A DNA stretch of 15,744 nt from Pseudomonadota bacterium (GTDB lineage: Bacteria; Pseudomonadota; Alphaproteobacteria; Rhizobiales; Xanthobacteraceae), in contig JAEYTJ010000299.1 of NCBI GenBank assembly GCA_023434095.1, forward strand, positions 1-15,744, in the 5' to 3' direction. A program made the position numbers and the translations under genes. This document shows, piece after piece, positions 1 through 6,206 of the stretch. The notes beneath the pieces are model-generated. The model was not told the origin of the DNA, did no database searches, and saw nothing but the letters and a program-made list of their open reading frames with translations. The first letter of the stretch is position 1. Every line of letters starts with the position of its first letter.

Positions 1-210
1 GCGACTGCGGCCGCGCTTCTCGCTGGCGATCAGCCCACTTTCCTCCAGCACCTTCAGATGCTGGGCGAAGGAGGGCAGCGCCATCGCGAACGGCGCCGCC
101 AGGGTGCTGACCGAGGCCTCGCCCTCGGCGAGGCGCGAGACCACCGCGCGCCGCGTGGGGTCGCTCAAGGCGTGGAAGGCGAGATCGAGCGGCGTGGAAT
201 AGTGAGGCAT
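1..210 (-). CDS. ArsR-family winged-helix transcriptional repressor (5' part only, runs off the left edge)
   Basis: The first 70 codons of a small DNA-binding regulator are visible; the 3' end lies outside the window. The translation starts MPHYSTPLDLAFHALSDPTR and continues into a helix-turn-helix whose recognition-helix part reads LPSFAQHLKVLEESGLI, at about residues 45-61. The 'ALSDPTRR' N-terminus and 'QHLKVLEESGL' are hallmarks of ArsR/SmtB-type winged-helix proteins. No metal-binding Cys pair (CxC) is seen in this part, so it more likely belongs to the non-metal branch that often sits beside SRPBCC/AHSA1-domain genes; that partner would lie outside the window. The ATG at 210 has no convincing ribosome binding site, and a good promoter puts the transcript start almost on it. 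The gene may therefore be leaderless and autoregulated through the two palindromes nearby. Family call is firm; ligand and targets are unknown. Confidence 0.88.
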   Translation of the reverse strand, partial: MPHYSTPLDLAFHALSDPTRRAVVSRLAEGEASVSTLAAPFAMALPSFAQHLKVLEESGLIASEKRGRSR

Positions 211-216
211 ATGCCT
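205..216. promoter_or_regulatory. Putative ArsR operator O1 (perfect 12-bp palindrome over the start codon)
   Basis: AGGCATATGCCT is a perfect palindrome that overlaps the last base of the -10 box, the predicted transcription start and the ATG of the arsR-like gene. It matches the second palindrome at 253-264. Including the flank, 205-221 and 253-269 agree at 14 of 17 positions. Binding of a repressor here would block transcription initiation. Assignment to this regulator is inferred. Confidence 0.5.
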
Positions 217-244
217 TAGTAATGCGGCGAGGACAGCGCGTCAA
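216..244 (-). promoter_or_regulatory. Sigma70-type promoter of the arsR-like gene
   Basis: On the minus strand TTGACG (244-239) is followed after exactly 17 bases by TACTAA (221-216). This is the best housekeeping promoter in the window. Normal spacing puts the transcription start at about position 209, on the ATG at 210-208, which implies a leaderless mRNA. The prediction comes from sequence only. Confidence 0.6.
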
Positions 245-252
245 CGACAAAA

Positions 253-264
253 AGGCATCTGCCT
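253..264. promoter_or_regulatory. Putative ArsR operator O2 (AGGCA-TC-TGCCT)
   Basis: This is a second copy of the AGGCA-NN-TGCCT element, 48 bp centre to centre from O1 and just upstream of the arsR -35 box (239-244). The two sites bracket the core promoter. It also lies in the space shared with truA, so it could influence that gene, though a truA promoter candidate sits further downstream. Confidence 0.45.
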
Positions 265-310
265 AACTATTCGCAGCGGGAGCGAACCAACCCCGAGTCG
301 GCCTGCACAG

Positions 311-339
311 GTGACGCGCGCGCCGCCGGGCGCTACAGA
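311..339 (+). promoter_or_regulatory. Candidate truA promoter
   Basis: GTGACG (311-316) and TACAGA (334-339) are separated by 17 bases and would start transcription about 11 bases before the truA ATG. The -10 region overlaps a small inverted repeat, GCGCT-ACAG-AGCGC (330-343). The match to consensus is moderate. Confidence 0.35.
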
Positions 340-356
340 GCGCGCAGGAAATCACC

Positions 357-1109
357 ATGCCCCGCTACAAGCTCACCATCGAATATGACGGCACCCCTTT
401 CGTCGGCTGGCAGGTCCAGGCAGCGGGGGTAAGCGTGCAGGGCGTGCTCGCCGAAGCGGTAAGGCGCTTTTCCGGCGAGGAGGTGCCGGTCCACGGCGCC
501 GGCCGCACCGATGCCGGGGTGCATGCCACCGGGCAGGTGGCGCATGTGGAACTCGCCCGCGATTGGCGCCCGGACACGGTGCGCGACGCGATGAACGCGC
601 ATCTGCGGCCGCACCCCGTCGCGGTGCTGGCGGCCGAGGAGGTGGCGGAGGATTTTCACGCCCGGTTCTCGGCCACCGGGCGGCGCTATCTCTACCGCAT
701 CATCGCCCGCCGGCCGGACCTCGTGCTGGAGCGCGACCGGGCTTGGCGGGTGCTGCGCCCGCTCGACGCGCAGGCGATGGCCTTGGGCGCGGCCCGGCTG
801 ATCGGCCGGCACGACTTCACCACCTTCCGCGCCGTCGGCTGCCAGGCGGCCTCGCCGGTGAAGACGCTGGACCGGCTGGAGGTGGAGACGGTGCCGCTGG
901 TCGGGCCGGGGATGGAGATCCGCGTGCACGCGCAGGCGCGCTCCTTCCTGCACCATCAGGTGCGGAGCATGGTCGGCACGCTGGTGAAGCTGGGCGAGGG
1001 CGCCTGGACGCCCGACGACGTGACCGCCGCGCTGGAAGCCAAGGACCGCAGGCGCTGCGGCCCGATGGCGCCCTCGGCGGGGCTGTATCTGGCGGAAGTG
1101 ACGTATTGA
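357..1109 (+). CDS. truA: tRNA pseudouridine(38-40) synthase TruA
   Basis: This 250-residue protein has the normal length for TruA, the enzyme that converts uridines 38-40 in the anticodon arm of many tRNAs to pseudouridine in the cytoplasm. It opens with the family N-terminus (KLTIEYDGTPFVGWQ). It carries the catalytic aspartate in GAGRTDAGVHA (D52) and, later, FHARFSATGRRYLYRI (the RYxY segment after the catalytic domain) and RSFLHHQVRSMVGTLVKLGEG-type sequence near residues 196-216, typical of the C-terminal half. The ATG at 357 is preceded by GGAAA with suitable spacing. It is monocistronic here: the upstream gene diverges and pyrC converges on it. Nothing in the active site looks damaged. 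Confidence 0.97.
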   Translation: MPRYKLTIEYDGTPFVGWQVQAAGVSVQGVLAEAVRRFSGEEVPVHGAGRTDAGVHATGQVAHVELARDWRPDTVRDAMNAHLRPHPVAVLAAEEVAEDFHARFSATGRRYLYRIIARRPDLVLERDRAWRVLRPLDAQAMALGAARLIGRHDFTTFRAVGCQAASPVKTLDRLEVETVPLVGPGMEIRVHAQARSFLHHQVRSMVGTLVKLGEGAWTPDDVTAALEAKDRRRCGPMAPSAGLYLAEVTY

Positions 1110-1119
1110 GAAGGTTGCC

Positions 1120-1142
1120 ATGGCCGGGCTCGACCCGGCCAT
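1120..1142. repeat. Hairpin, 9-bp arms, just after truA
   Basis: ATGGCCGGG, loop CTCGA, CCCGGCCAT: a perfect stem starting 10 bases after the truA stop. It lacks a T-run, so it is not a classical intrinsic terminator, although it could stabilise the 3' end. The motif resembles palindromes scattered between genes in rhizobial genomes. Confidence 0.6.
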
Positions 1143-1181
1143 CTCCGTCCTTGTCGCGGCGATAGGCGCTGGACGTCATGG

Positions 1182-1204
1182 ATGCCCGGCCCAAGGCCGG
1201 GCAT
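1182..1204. repeat. Hairpin, 10-bp arms
   Basis: ATGCCCGGCC, loop CAA, GGCCGGGCAT: a perfect GC-rich stem, about 40 bases after the first hairpin and related to it in sequence (ATG-CCGG core). The two probably belong to the same intergenic palindrome family. No T-run follows. Confidence 0.6.
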
Positions 1205-1243
1205 GGCGGGGCTCCGGATCAAGGGCTCACGGGAGTGGCCGGC

Positions 1244-1284
1244 GTGCTTCGAGGCCGGCCTGTGGCCGGCACCTCAGCATGACG
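1244..1284 (-). repeat. Palindromic intergenic repeat, copy 1 (reverse orientation)
   Basis: The unit reads, on the minus strand, CGTCATGCTGAGGTG, then a GCCGGC-TGT-GCCGGCC-type inner stem (1254-1270), then CTCGAAGCAC. Its outer segment CACCTCAGCATGACG (1270-1284) is a perfect 15-bp inverted match to 1311-1325 in copy 2. Copies 3 and 4 lie upstream of ileS. Confidence 0.65.
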
Positions 1285-1310
1285 AAGTCCTTTGCTCTCG
1301 GCCCGCACAC

Positions 1311-1350
1311 CGTCATGCTGAGGTGCGCGCGCCGCGCGCCTCGAAGGATG
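1311..1350 (+). repeat. Palindromic intergenic repeat, copy 2 (forward orientation)
   Basis: CGTCATGCTGAGG, then a GC-only inner stem (about GCGCGC...GCGCGC), then CCTCGAAGGATG. It forms an inverted pair with copy 1 across a 26-base spacer, so the pair could fold into one long cruciform or two hairpins between the convergent truA and pyrC genes. Confidence 0.65.
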
Positions 1351-1373
1351 GTTGCCGGGGCGGGCCCGACGCC

Positions 1374-2708
1374 TCACCCCCGCGCCAGCGTCTCCAGGAA
1401 GCGGATGGCCTCGCCCTTGGCCGGCGTGACCAGCTCGCCCTCCCACAACACGCGGTTGCCGCGGATGAGGGTGCCGACCGGCCAGCCCGTGACCTCCACC
1501 CCGTCATAGGGGGTCCAGCCGGCCTTGGAGGCGATCCATTCGTTGCGGATGGTCTCGCGGCGCTTCAGGTCGACGACGGTGAAGTCCGCGTCGTAGCCCA
1601 CTGCGATGCGGCCCTTGGTGGCGATGTTGAAGATGCGCGCCGGGCCGGCGCTGGAGAGGTCGACGAAGCGCTCCAGCGTCAGGCGGCCGGCATTCACATG
1701 GTCGAGCATGGTCGGCACGAAGGTCTGCACCCCGGTCATGCCCGAGGGGCTGGCGGGATAGGGCTTGGCCTTCTCTTCCCGCGTGTGCGGGGCGTGGTCG
1801 GAGCCGAGCACGTCGACCACGCCCTCTGACAGGCCGCGCCACAGCGCCGCCTTGTGCCGCGCCTCGCGCACCGGCGGGTTCATCTGCACCATCGTGCCAT
1901 GGGTGGCGTACCAGGAAGCGTCCATGGTGAGGTGATGCGGCGTCACCTCCACCGTGGCGACATCCTTCTGGCCGCGCAGATACTCGATCTCTTCCTGCGA
2001 CGTGATGTGCAGCACATGCACGCGCTTGCCCTCGCTGCGGGCGAGGTCGACGAGGCGCGTGGTGGCGGTGAGCGCGGCGATCTCGTCGCGCCACACCGGG
2101 TGCGAGGAAGCGTCGCCTTCCACGCGCAGACCCTTGCGCTCCTCGAGGCGCGGCTCGTCCTCGCAATGGAAGGCGGCGCGGCGGCGGATGACCTTGAGGA
2201 TGGCGCGCACGCCGGGATCGTCCGCCACCAGCAGCGAGCCGGTGGAGGAGCCGATGAACACCTTCACGCCCGGCACGCCCGGCAGCATTTCCAGCTCCGG
2301 CAGGTCCTTCACATTGTCATGCGTGCCGCCGACGAAGAAGGCGAAGTCGCAATGCATGCGGTGATGGGCGCGGGACAGCTTGTCTTCCAGCGCCCCGGCG
2401 GAAATGGTCAGCGGGTTGGTGTTGGGCATTTCGAACACGCCGGTGACGCCGCCCATGACGGCGGCGCGCGAGCCGGATTCGAGGTCTTCCTTGTGGTCGA
2501 GGCCGGGCTCGCGGAAATGCACCTGGGTGTCGATGACGCCGGGCAGCAGATGCAGGCCGGTGTAGTCGACCGTCTCGCCCGCCTGCGCGGCGTCGAACGA
2601 GCCGATGCCGGCGATGCGTCCGCCGCGGATGCCGACATCGCGGGCGGCGATGCCGTCCTGGTTCACCACGGTGCCGCCCTTGAGGAGAAGATCGAAGGTC
2701 TCAGTCAT
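1374..2708 (-). CDS. pyrC: Dihydroorotase (class I-like amidohydrolase)
   Basis: This 444-residue enzyme of the amidohydrolase superfamily should close carbamoyl-aspartate to dihydroorotate in de novo pyrimidine synthesis. Visible features are the N-terminal beta-sandwich part (DLLLKGGTVV), the metal motif TQVHFREPG (61-69), MPNTNPL (94-100), the candidate carboxylated lysine in GVKVFIG (K149), H181 in AFHCED, VHVLH (H231, H234), TPHH (257-259) and GSDHAPHT with the catalytic aspartate D304. The C-terminus returns to the small domain (GYDADFTVVDL). The first histidine of the usual HxH is Gln62; I recall the same DQVHFREPG form in other dihydroorotases, so this is probably a subfamily trait. 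ATG 2708 has GGGGA upstream. Allantoinase is the main alternative, but MPNTNP and the REPG context favour dihydroorotase. Confidence 0.9.
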   Translation of the reverse strand: MTETFDLLLKGGTVVNQDGIAARDVGIRGGRIAGIGSFDAAQAGETVDYTGLHLLPGVIDTQVHFREPGLDHKEDLESGSRAAVMGGVTGVFEMPNTNPLTISAGALEDKLSRAHHRMHCDFAFFVGGTHDNVKDLPELEMLPGVPGVKVFIGSSTGSLLVADDPGVRAILKVIRRRAAFHCEDEPRLEERKGLRVEGDASSHPVWRDEIAALTATTRLVDLARSEGKRVHVLHITSQEEIEYLRGQKDVATVEVTPHHLTMDASWYATHGTMVQMNPPVREARHKAALWRGLSEGVVDVLGSDHAPHTREEKAKPYPASPSGMTGVQTFVPTMLDHVNAGRLTLERFVDLSSAGPARIFNIATKGRIAVGYDADFTVVDLKRRETIRNEWIASKAGWTPYDGVEVTGWPVGTLIRGNRVLWEGELVTPAKGEAIRFLETLARG

Positions 2709-2752
2709 GCTGTCCCCGCCGGTGATGAGAGGCCGCGCCGCGCCGACGCCGG

Positions 2753-2785
2753 TTCGCTCTTACGCGAAAGCGCGGCGGAGGTGAA
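2753..2785 (-). promoter_or_regulatory. Weak pyrC promoter candidate with a small inverted repeat
   Basis: On the minus strand TTCACC (2785-2780) and GTAAGA (2763-2758) are 16 bases apart. The -10 candidate is the loop of an inverted repeat, TTCGC-6-GCGAA (2753-2768), which could be an operator or chance. The promoter match is poor. Confidence 0.22.
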
Positions 2786-2850
2786 CGCCCCCGTGTCCCG
2801 GCGTGGCGCGCGGGGTGGGCGGATTCGCGGCGGTGGATGGAGGGTGCGTC

Positions 2851-2868
2851 CCGGCCCCGCGGGGCCGG
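2851..2868. repeat. Perfect 18-bp GC palindrome
   Basis: CCGGCCCCGCGGGGCCGG lies in the 272-bp gap between the 3' end of the kinase gene and pyrC, both on the minus strand. It could act as a transcript 3'-end hairpin for the kinase mRNA (no T-run) or as a protein-binding site upstream of pyrC. A tandem 10-bp repeat, GAGGCCCCTT twice, lies nearby at 2894-2913. Confidence 0.5.
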
Positions 2869-2893
2869 AGCGCCCAATTGTGCCGACGGCTTC

Positions 2894-2913
2894 GAGGCCC
2901 CTTGAGGCCCCTT
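2894..2913. repeat. Tandem direct repeat, 2 x 10 bp
   Basis: GAGGCCCCTT occurs twice back to back between pyrC and the kinase gene. It is short and GC-rich; no function can be assigned, and slippage is the simplest explanation. Confidence 0.5.
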
Positions 2914-2980
2914 CGCGGAGCCTGTCCCGGATCGACGCCGCGCGCTGCGTGGCCTGCCTGGGAAACGCGAGCTTCGGCGG

Positions 2981-4081
2981 TCAGGTCAGCGCGAACTGCA
3001 CCCGCACCGCCGTGCCGCGGCTGGGCTCGACCCGGGTGGCGAGTTCCACCTTGCCGCCGAGCTGGGAGGCGAGGCTCTGGATGATGCGCCAGCCGAGCCC
3101 GTCGCTGCGCGCGAGGTCGGCATCCGGCGGCAGGCCGCGCCCGTCATCGGCGATGGTCATCTCATAGCGGCCGGCGCCGCCGGGCAGCACGGTGACGCTG
3201 ATGAGGCCGGATTCGGCGTCGACGAAGGCGTGCTTGAGCGAATTGGTGACGATCTCCGCCACCAGCATGGAGAGCGTGGTGAGCTGGGCCACGTTGAGCG
3301 GCAGGTTCGGGGCGTCCACCGCGCAGCAGATGCCGGGCGTGCCCGAGGCGGTGACGAGGGCGCAGCACAGCTGGCTCAGATACTGGTCGGTCGGCAGGTC
3401 GAGCCGCTCGGGGGCGTAGAGCTGGCGGTGGATGCGGGCGATGGTGTCGAGCCGCGAGCGGGCTTCGTCGAGGGCGGTGATGGCCTGGCGCGGATCCTGT
3501 CCCACCTTGCGCTTCTGCAGCGAAAGCAGGGCGGCGACGAACTGCATGTTGTTGGCGACCCGGTGCTGCAGCTCCTGGAACATGGTGCGCTGCGTCTCAT
3601 AAAGACGGGCGGAGGTCTCCTTTTCCTCGCGCAGCCGGTCGGCGGCGCTGAAGGTGAAGTGGATCAGCGTGATGTCGATGGCGGCGATGGCGACGAAGAA
3701 GCCGAGCGCCAGCAGCGTCTGGCCGTCGATCTGCATGTCGTTGGCCGGGCCGATGAAGAAGAACCAGGCGGCGAAGGTGGAAAGCGCCGCGCAGGTGATG
3801 CCCGGCCGCAGCCCGCAGAAGAAGGTGGAGAGGATCACCGCGGGGAAGAAGGTGAGGAACGGAAACCCCGGCGGCAGCTCGCGATCCACAGCGAAGCGCA
3901 GGGCGAGGGCGAGGGCGAACATCGCCACCCCCACCGCATCGGCCAGCCAGGGGTGGCGGCGCAGCGGCTGGGCGGCCCGTACCAGCGACCAGAAGGGCGA
4001 GTCGCCGGCCTCGCGCGCGGCCGGTTCGCCCCCGCCGACCATGTTCCCGGTATCCCGCTGACGGGCGGCGCCGTCGTTCAT
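2981..4081 (-). CDS. Membrane sensor histidine kinase, DUF4118 + HisKA_2-type, HATPase
   Basis: This 366-residue kinase has a cytoplasmic N-terminus rich in charged residues. Hydrophobic segments follow at about 48-64, 75-90, 95-112 and 122-144, in the pattern of the KdpD-like DUF4118 membrane module (FPFLTFFPAVILSTFFCGL). Next is a short coiled linker (REEKETSARLYETQ), a HisKA_2/HWE-like dimerisation domain with ELQHRVANNMQ (phospho-acceptor H173), and an ATP-binding domain with N-box EIVTNSLKHAF (N280), G1 ADDGRGLP (D312) and G2 DGLGWRII. No PAS, HAMP or receiver domain is present, so a separate response regulator elsewhere is expected. The signal is unknown. ATG 4081 has no clear Shine-Dalgarno; ATG 4042 (353 residues) has GGGAA close by and is an alternative. 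It is transcribed divergently from the Crp-like gene. Confidence 0.9.
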   Translation of the reverse strand: MNDGAARQRDTGNMVGGGEPAAREAGDSPFWSLVRAAQPLRRHPWLADAVGVAMFALALALRFAVDRELPPGFPFLTFFPAVILSTFFCGLRPGITCAALSTFAAWFFFIGPANDMQIDGQTLLALGFFVAIAAIDITLIHFTFSAADRLREEKETSARLYETQRTMFQELQHRVANNMQFVAALLSLQKRKVGQDPRQAITALDEARSRLDTIARIHRQLYAPERLDLPTDQYLSQLCCALVTASGTPGICCAVDAPNLPLNVAQLTTLSMLVAEIVTNSLKHAFVDAESGLISVTVLPGGAGRYEMTIADDGRGLPPDADLARSDGLGWRIIQSLASQLGGKVELATRVEPSRGTAVRVQFALT

Positions 4082-4197
4082 GAGCGGTCGGTCGTCGCGG
4101 CGGCGCCGGCCGCCAGAGGCCGGTGCCGGGTGCCGGTCGTGCCCGCAAGAGAAAGGAGCATCCGCGCCCGCGGGCGCGTCATGGAAGTCGCATGCAT
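4078..4197 (-). CDS. Possible 39-residue leader ORF overlapping the kinase start (doubtful)
   Basis: An ATG at 4197 follows GGGAG with 9-base spacing and opens a 39-codon frame (MHATSMTRPR...). It ends in TGA at 4080-4078, sharing ATGA with the kinase ATG at 4081. This stop-start overlap would explain how a kinase start with no Shine-Dalgarno is translated. The peptide resembles no family I know, and its Ala/Arg/Thr-rich composition is what random GC-rich sequence gives, so it may be chance. It is listed because it bears on the kinase start choice. Confidence 0.2.
   Translation of the reverse strand: MHATSMTRPRARMLLSLAGTTGTRHRPLAAGAAATTDRS
4163..4178. repeat. Perfect 16-bp palindrome in the kinase/crp divergent region
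   Basis: CGCGCCCGCGGGCGCG is a perfect palindrome midway in the 253-bp gap between the divergent kinase and Crp-like genes. It may be a hairpin or a regulator site for either side. Because it is pure GC in a GC-rich genome, chance is not excluded. I see no convincing -35/-10 pair in this gap on either strand. Confidence 0.4.
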
Positions 4198-4334
4198 CGA
4201 AAAGGACTCCCTACCGCGCTCCCATTGTGCCGGTGCGCGAGTGTGCCTGTTTGTACCGAACTCGTCACCCCGGTTCTGTCCGCTTGTGAACATTTCTCCC
4301 GGCTGCGCGTTGAGGGGGAAACGGGGATCCAACC

Positions 4335-5153
4335 ATGCGTATCAACGACAGTGAGGAGAGCGGCGGCAGCGGCGGCGGGCCGGTCGCCTCGTCCGGCGGC
4401 AACAATCTGCTGGGCGCGCTGCGGCCGGCCGATTTCGCCCTTCTGCGCGCCCATCTCAAGCGAATCGACCGTCCCGCCAGCGGTGTTCTGTACGAACCCG
4501 GCGACGATGTGCGCCATGTCTATTTTCCCTGCGGGCAGACGCTGGTTTCCTTCATGGTGCTGCTGGAGGACGGAAGGCAGGTGGAGATCACCAGCATCGG
4601 CCGCGAGGGCGCGGTGGGCGGCATCGTCAGCCAGGGCCGGCTGCCGGCCTTCGCCCGCGCGGTGGTGCAGATGGAGGGTCCGCTGCTGCGGCTCGACAGC
4701 GGCGAGCTGGAGCGGGCCAAGGACATCTCCCCGCCGCTGCGCAACCTCTTCGCCCGCTATGCCGACTGCCTGCTGGCGCAGGTGTTCCAGTCGGTGGCCT
4801 GCAACGCCACCCATTCCATCGACCAGCGCACCGCGAAATGGCTGCTCGCCGCCCATGACCGCACCGGCGACGACACGCTGCGCCTCACCCAGGAACAGCT
4901 CGCCGCCATGCTGGCGGTGGGCCGGCCCTATATCAGCCGGGTGCTGGGAGAGATGAAGGCGGCGGGGGCGATCGAGCCGCGCCGCGGGCGCATCCGCATT
5001 ACCGACACCGAGCGGCTGCGCGGCCTGTGCTGCGGCTGCCACCAGGCGGTGCGGCGGCATTTCGACGACGTGCTGAGCGGGGTCTATCCCCGCGCCAACG
5101 AGGTCGCCGGCCACGGCATGGTCATCACCAACGGCCCTTCCTTCCGGCCGTGA
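4335..5153 (+). CDS. Crp/Fnr-family transcriptional regulator
   Basis: This 272-residue regulator has a Gly/Ser-rich, probably disordered tail (1-24) followed by a cyclic-nucleotide-binding-type beta-barrel at about 25-150 (VLYEPGDDVRHVYFPCGQTL...ITSIGREGAVGG). A long connecting helix follows, then an HTH_Crp-type winged helix at about 162-230 (RTAKWLLAAHDRTGDDTLRL, LAAMLAVGRPYISRVLGEMK). The C-terminus carries a CCGCHQAVRRHFD segment (232-244), as in the alphaproteobacterial group of these proteins. The FNR N-terminal iron-sulfur cysteines are absent, and I do not see the cAMP-contacting pattern of classical CRP, so the effector is unknown. ATG 4335 follows GGGGAAACGGGGA. It diverges from the sensor kinase; a functional link is possible but not shown. 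The downstream HAD gene starts 83 bases later on the same strand. Confidence 0.92.
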   Translation: MRINDSEESGGSGGGPVASSGGNNLLGALRPADFALLRAHLKRIDRPASGVLYEPGDDVRHVYFPCGQTLVSFMVLLEDGRQVEITSIGREGAVGGIVSQGRLPAFARAVVQMEGPLLRLDSGELERAKDISPPLRNLFARYADCLLAQVFQSVACNATHSIDQRTAKWLLAAHDRTGDDTLRLTQEQLAAMLAVGRPYISRVLGEMKAAGAIEPRRGRIRITDTERLRGLCCGCHQAVRRHFDDVLSGVYPRANEVAGHGMVITNGPSFRP

Positions 5154-5236
5154 GCGGGGGGACGGGCGGTTCCTGCAGCGCTGCCCTGCCGGGGCGGGCC
5201 TTGTGCGCGGGGCCGGCCCATGGCATGCGCGCCTCC

Positions 5237-6112
5237 ATGGAAAACACCCCCCCGCCCCTCGCCCCCTCCTTCGCCACGCTGGCCCCCCGCTACGACCTCG
5301 TCCTCTGCGACGTCTGGGGCGTGCTGCACAATGGCGTCGCCGGCTCGCAGCCGGCCGCCGAGGCGCTCCAGCGCGCCCGCGCCGGCGGAGCCACGGTGAT
5401 CCTCGTCTCCAATGCCCCGCGCGAGCCGGAGGGCGTCGCCCGCATCCTCGACGGCTTCTGCATTCCGCGCACCGCCTATGACGCCATCGTCACCTCCGGC
5501 ATGGTCACGAGCGCGCTGCTGGCGGAGCGGCCGGGGGTGAAGATGTGGCATCTCGGCCCGGAGCGCGACCTCGGCATCTACAAGGGGCTCGACCTCACCC
5601 TCGCCTCCTTCGAGGAGGCGGAGCTGATCGTCTGCACCGGGCTGTTCGACGACACGGTGGAGACGCCGGACGACTATGCCGACACGCTGGCGGCGGCGCG
5701 TGCGCGCAACCTGCCCTTCATCTGCGCCAACCCCGATATCGTGGTGGAGCGCGGCGGCGACCTGATCTGGTGCGCCGGCGCCATCGCCGAGGCCTATGCG
5801 GAGCTCGGCGGCGAGGTAGTGTTCTGCGGCAAGCCGCACCGCCCGATCTACGAGACCGCCTTCGCCACCGCCGCGCGCCTGCGCGGGGCGCCGGTGGAGA
5901 AGGCGCGCACCATCGCCATCGGCGACGCGCTGCGTACGGACCTCGCGGGGGCGCTCGGCTTCGGCATCGACTGCCTGTTCGTCGCCGCCGGCATCCATGC
6001 CGGCGAACTCGGCCTCGAACATGGCGCGCAGGTCGATCCCCGCGCGCTCGCCCGCCTGCTTGCCGACGGGCCGGGCCTGCCGGCGGCGGTCACCACCCGC
6101 CTCGCCTGGTAG
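5237..6112 (+). CDS. HAD superfamily class IIA (NagD-like) hydrolase, TIGR01459-type
   Basis: This 291-residue protein has the class IIA HAD layout. Motif I is LCDVWGVLHNG (nucleophile D25), motif II is LVSNAPR (S58), then a C2 cap with FICANPDIVVERGG, motif III is FCGKPHRPIYE (K199), and motif IV is IGDALRTDLAGA (D230, D235). The second aspartate of the usual DxD in motif I is Trp27, so ordinary acid/base catalysis by that residue is absent. DVWGVLHNG is, as I recall, the signature of this alphaproteobacterial group, so it is not a local mutation. Substrate is unknown. It lies 94 bases upstream of ribF on the same strand, which suggests a flavin-related phosphoester. Start choice: ATG 5237 gives the family's short N-terminus; ATG 5225 (four residues longer) is equally possible and neither has a clear Shine-Dalgarno. 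Confidence 0.87.
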   Translation: MENTPPPLAPSFATLAPRYDLVLCDVWGVLHNGVAGSQPAAEALQRARAGGATVILVSNAPREPEGVARILDGFCIPRTAYDAIVTSGMVTSALLAERPGVKMWHLGPERDLGIYKGLDLTLASFEEAELIVCTGLFDDTVETPDDYADTLAAARARNLPFICANPDIVVERGGDLIWCAGAIAEAYAELGGEVVFCGKPHRPIYETAFATAARLRGAPVEKARTIAIGDALRTDLAGALGFGIDCLFVAAGIHAGELGLEHGAQVDPRALARLLADGPGLPAAVTTRLAW

Positions 6113-6122
6113 GCCTCCCCGA

Positions 6123-6152
6123 TTGACGGCGGCGCGGGACGAGGCCACTTAA
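6123..6152 (+). promoter_or_regulatory. Candidate ribF promoter
   Basis: TTGACG (6123-6128) is followed after 18 bases by ACTTAA (6147-6152), a plausible alphaproteobacterial housekeeping promoter. If used, ribF has its own transcript starting near 6159, with the hairpin at 6156-6184 at its 5' end. Confidence 0.38.
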
Positions 6153-6155
6153 GCA

Positions 6156-6184
6156 GGCGCCTTCCTCGACGCCCTCAAGGCGCC
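6156..6184 (+). repeat. Inverted repeat in the ribF leader
   Basis: GGCGCCTT, 13-base loop, AAGGCGCC: a perfect 8-bp stem 22 bases before the ribF ATG. It could be a leader hairpin or the 3' hairpin of the HAD transcript. It shows no FMN riboswitch (RFN) conserved blocks. Confidence 0.45.
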
Positions 6185-6206
6185 CCTCCCGTTGCGTTGC
6201 GCTGAC

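Noticed and set aside
1854..3167. A 437-codon plus-strand frame across pyrC and into the kinase gene
   Set aside because: It is antisense to both genes, spans the intergenic gap and has no conserved motif.
4221..4334. CRP or FNR-type binding site upstream of the Crp-like gene
   Set aside because: TTGTGAACATTTC and similar stretches lack the second half-site of either consensus.
6113..6206. FMN riboswitch upstream of ribF
   Set aside because: The gap is only 94 bases and holds a single 8-bp stem; the conserved RFN multi-helix blocks are not seen.
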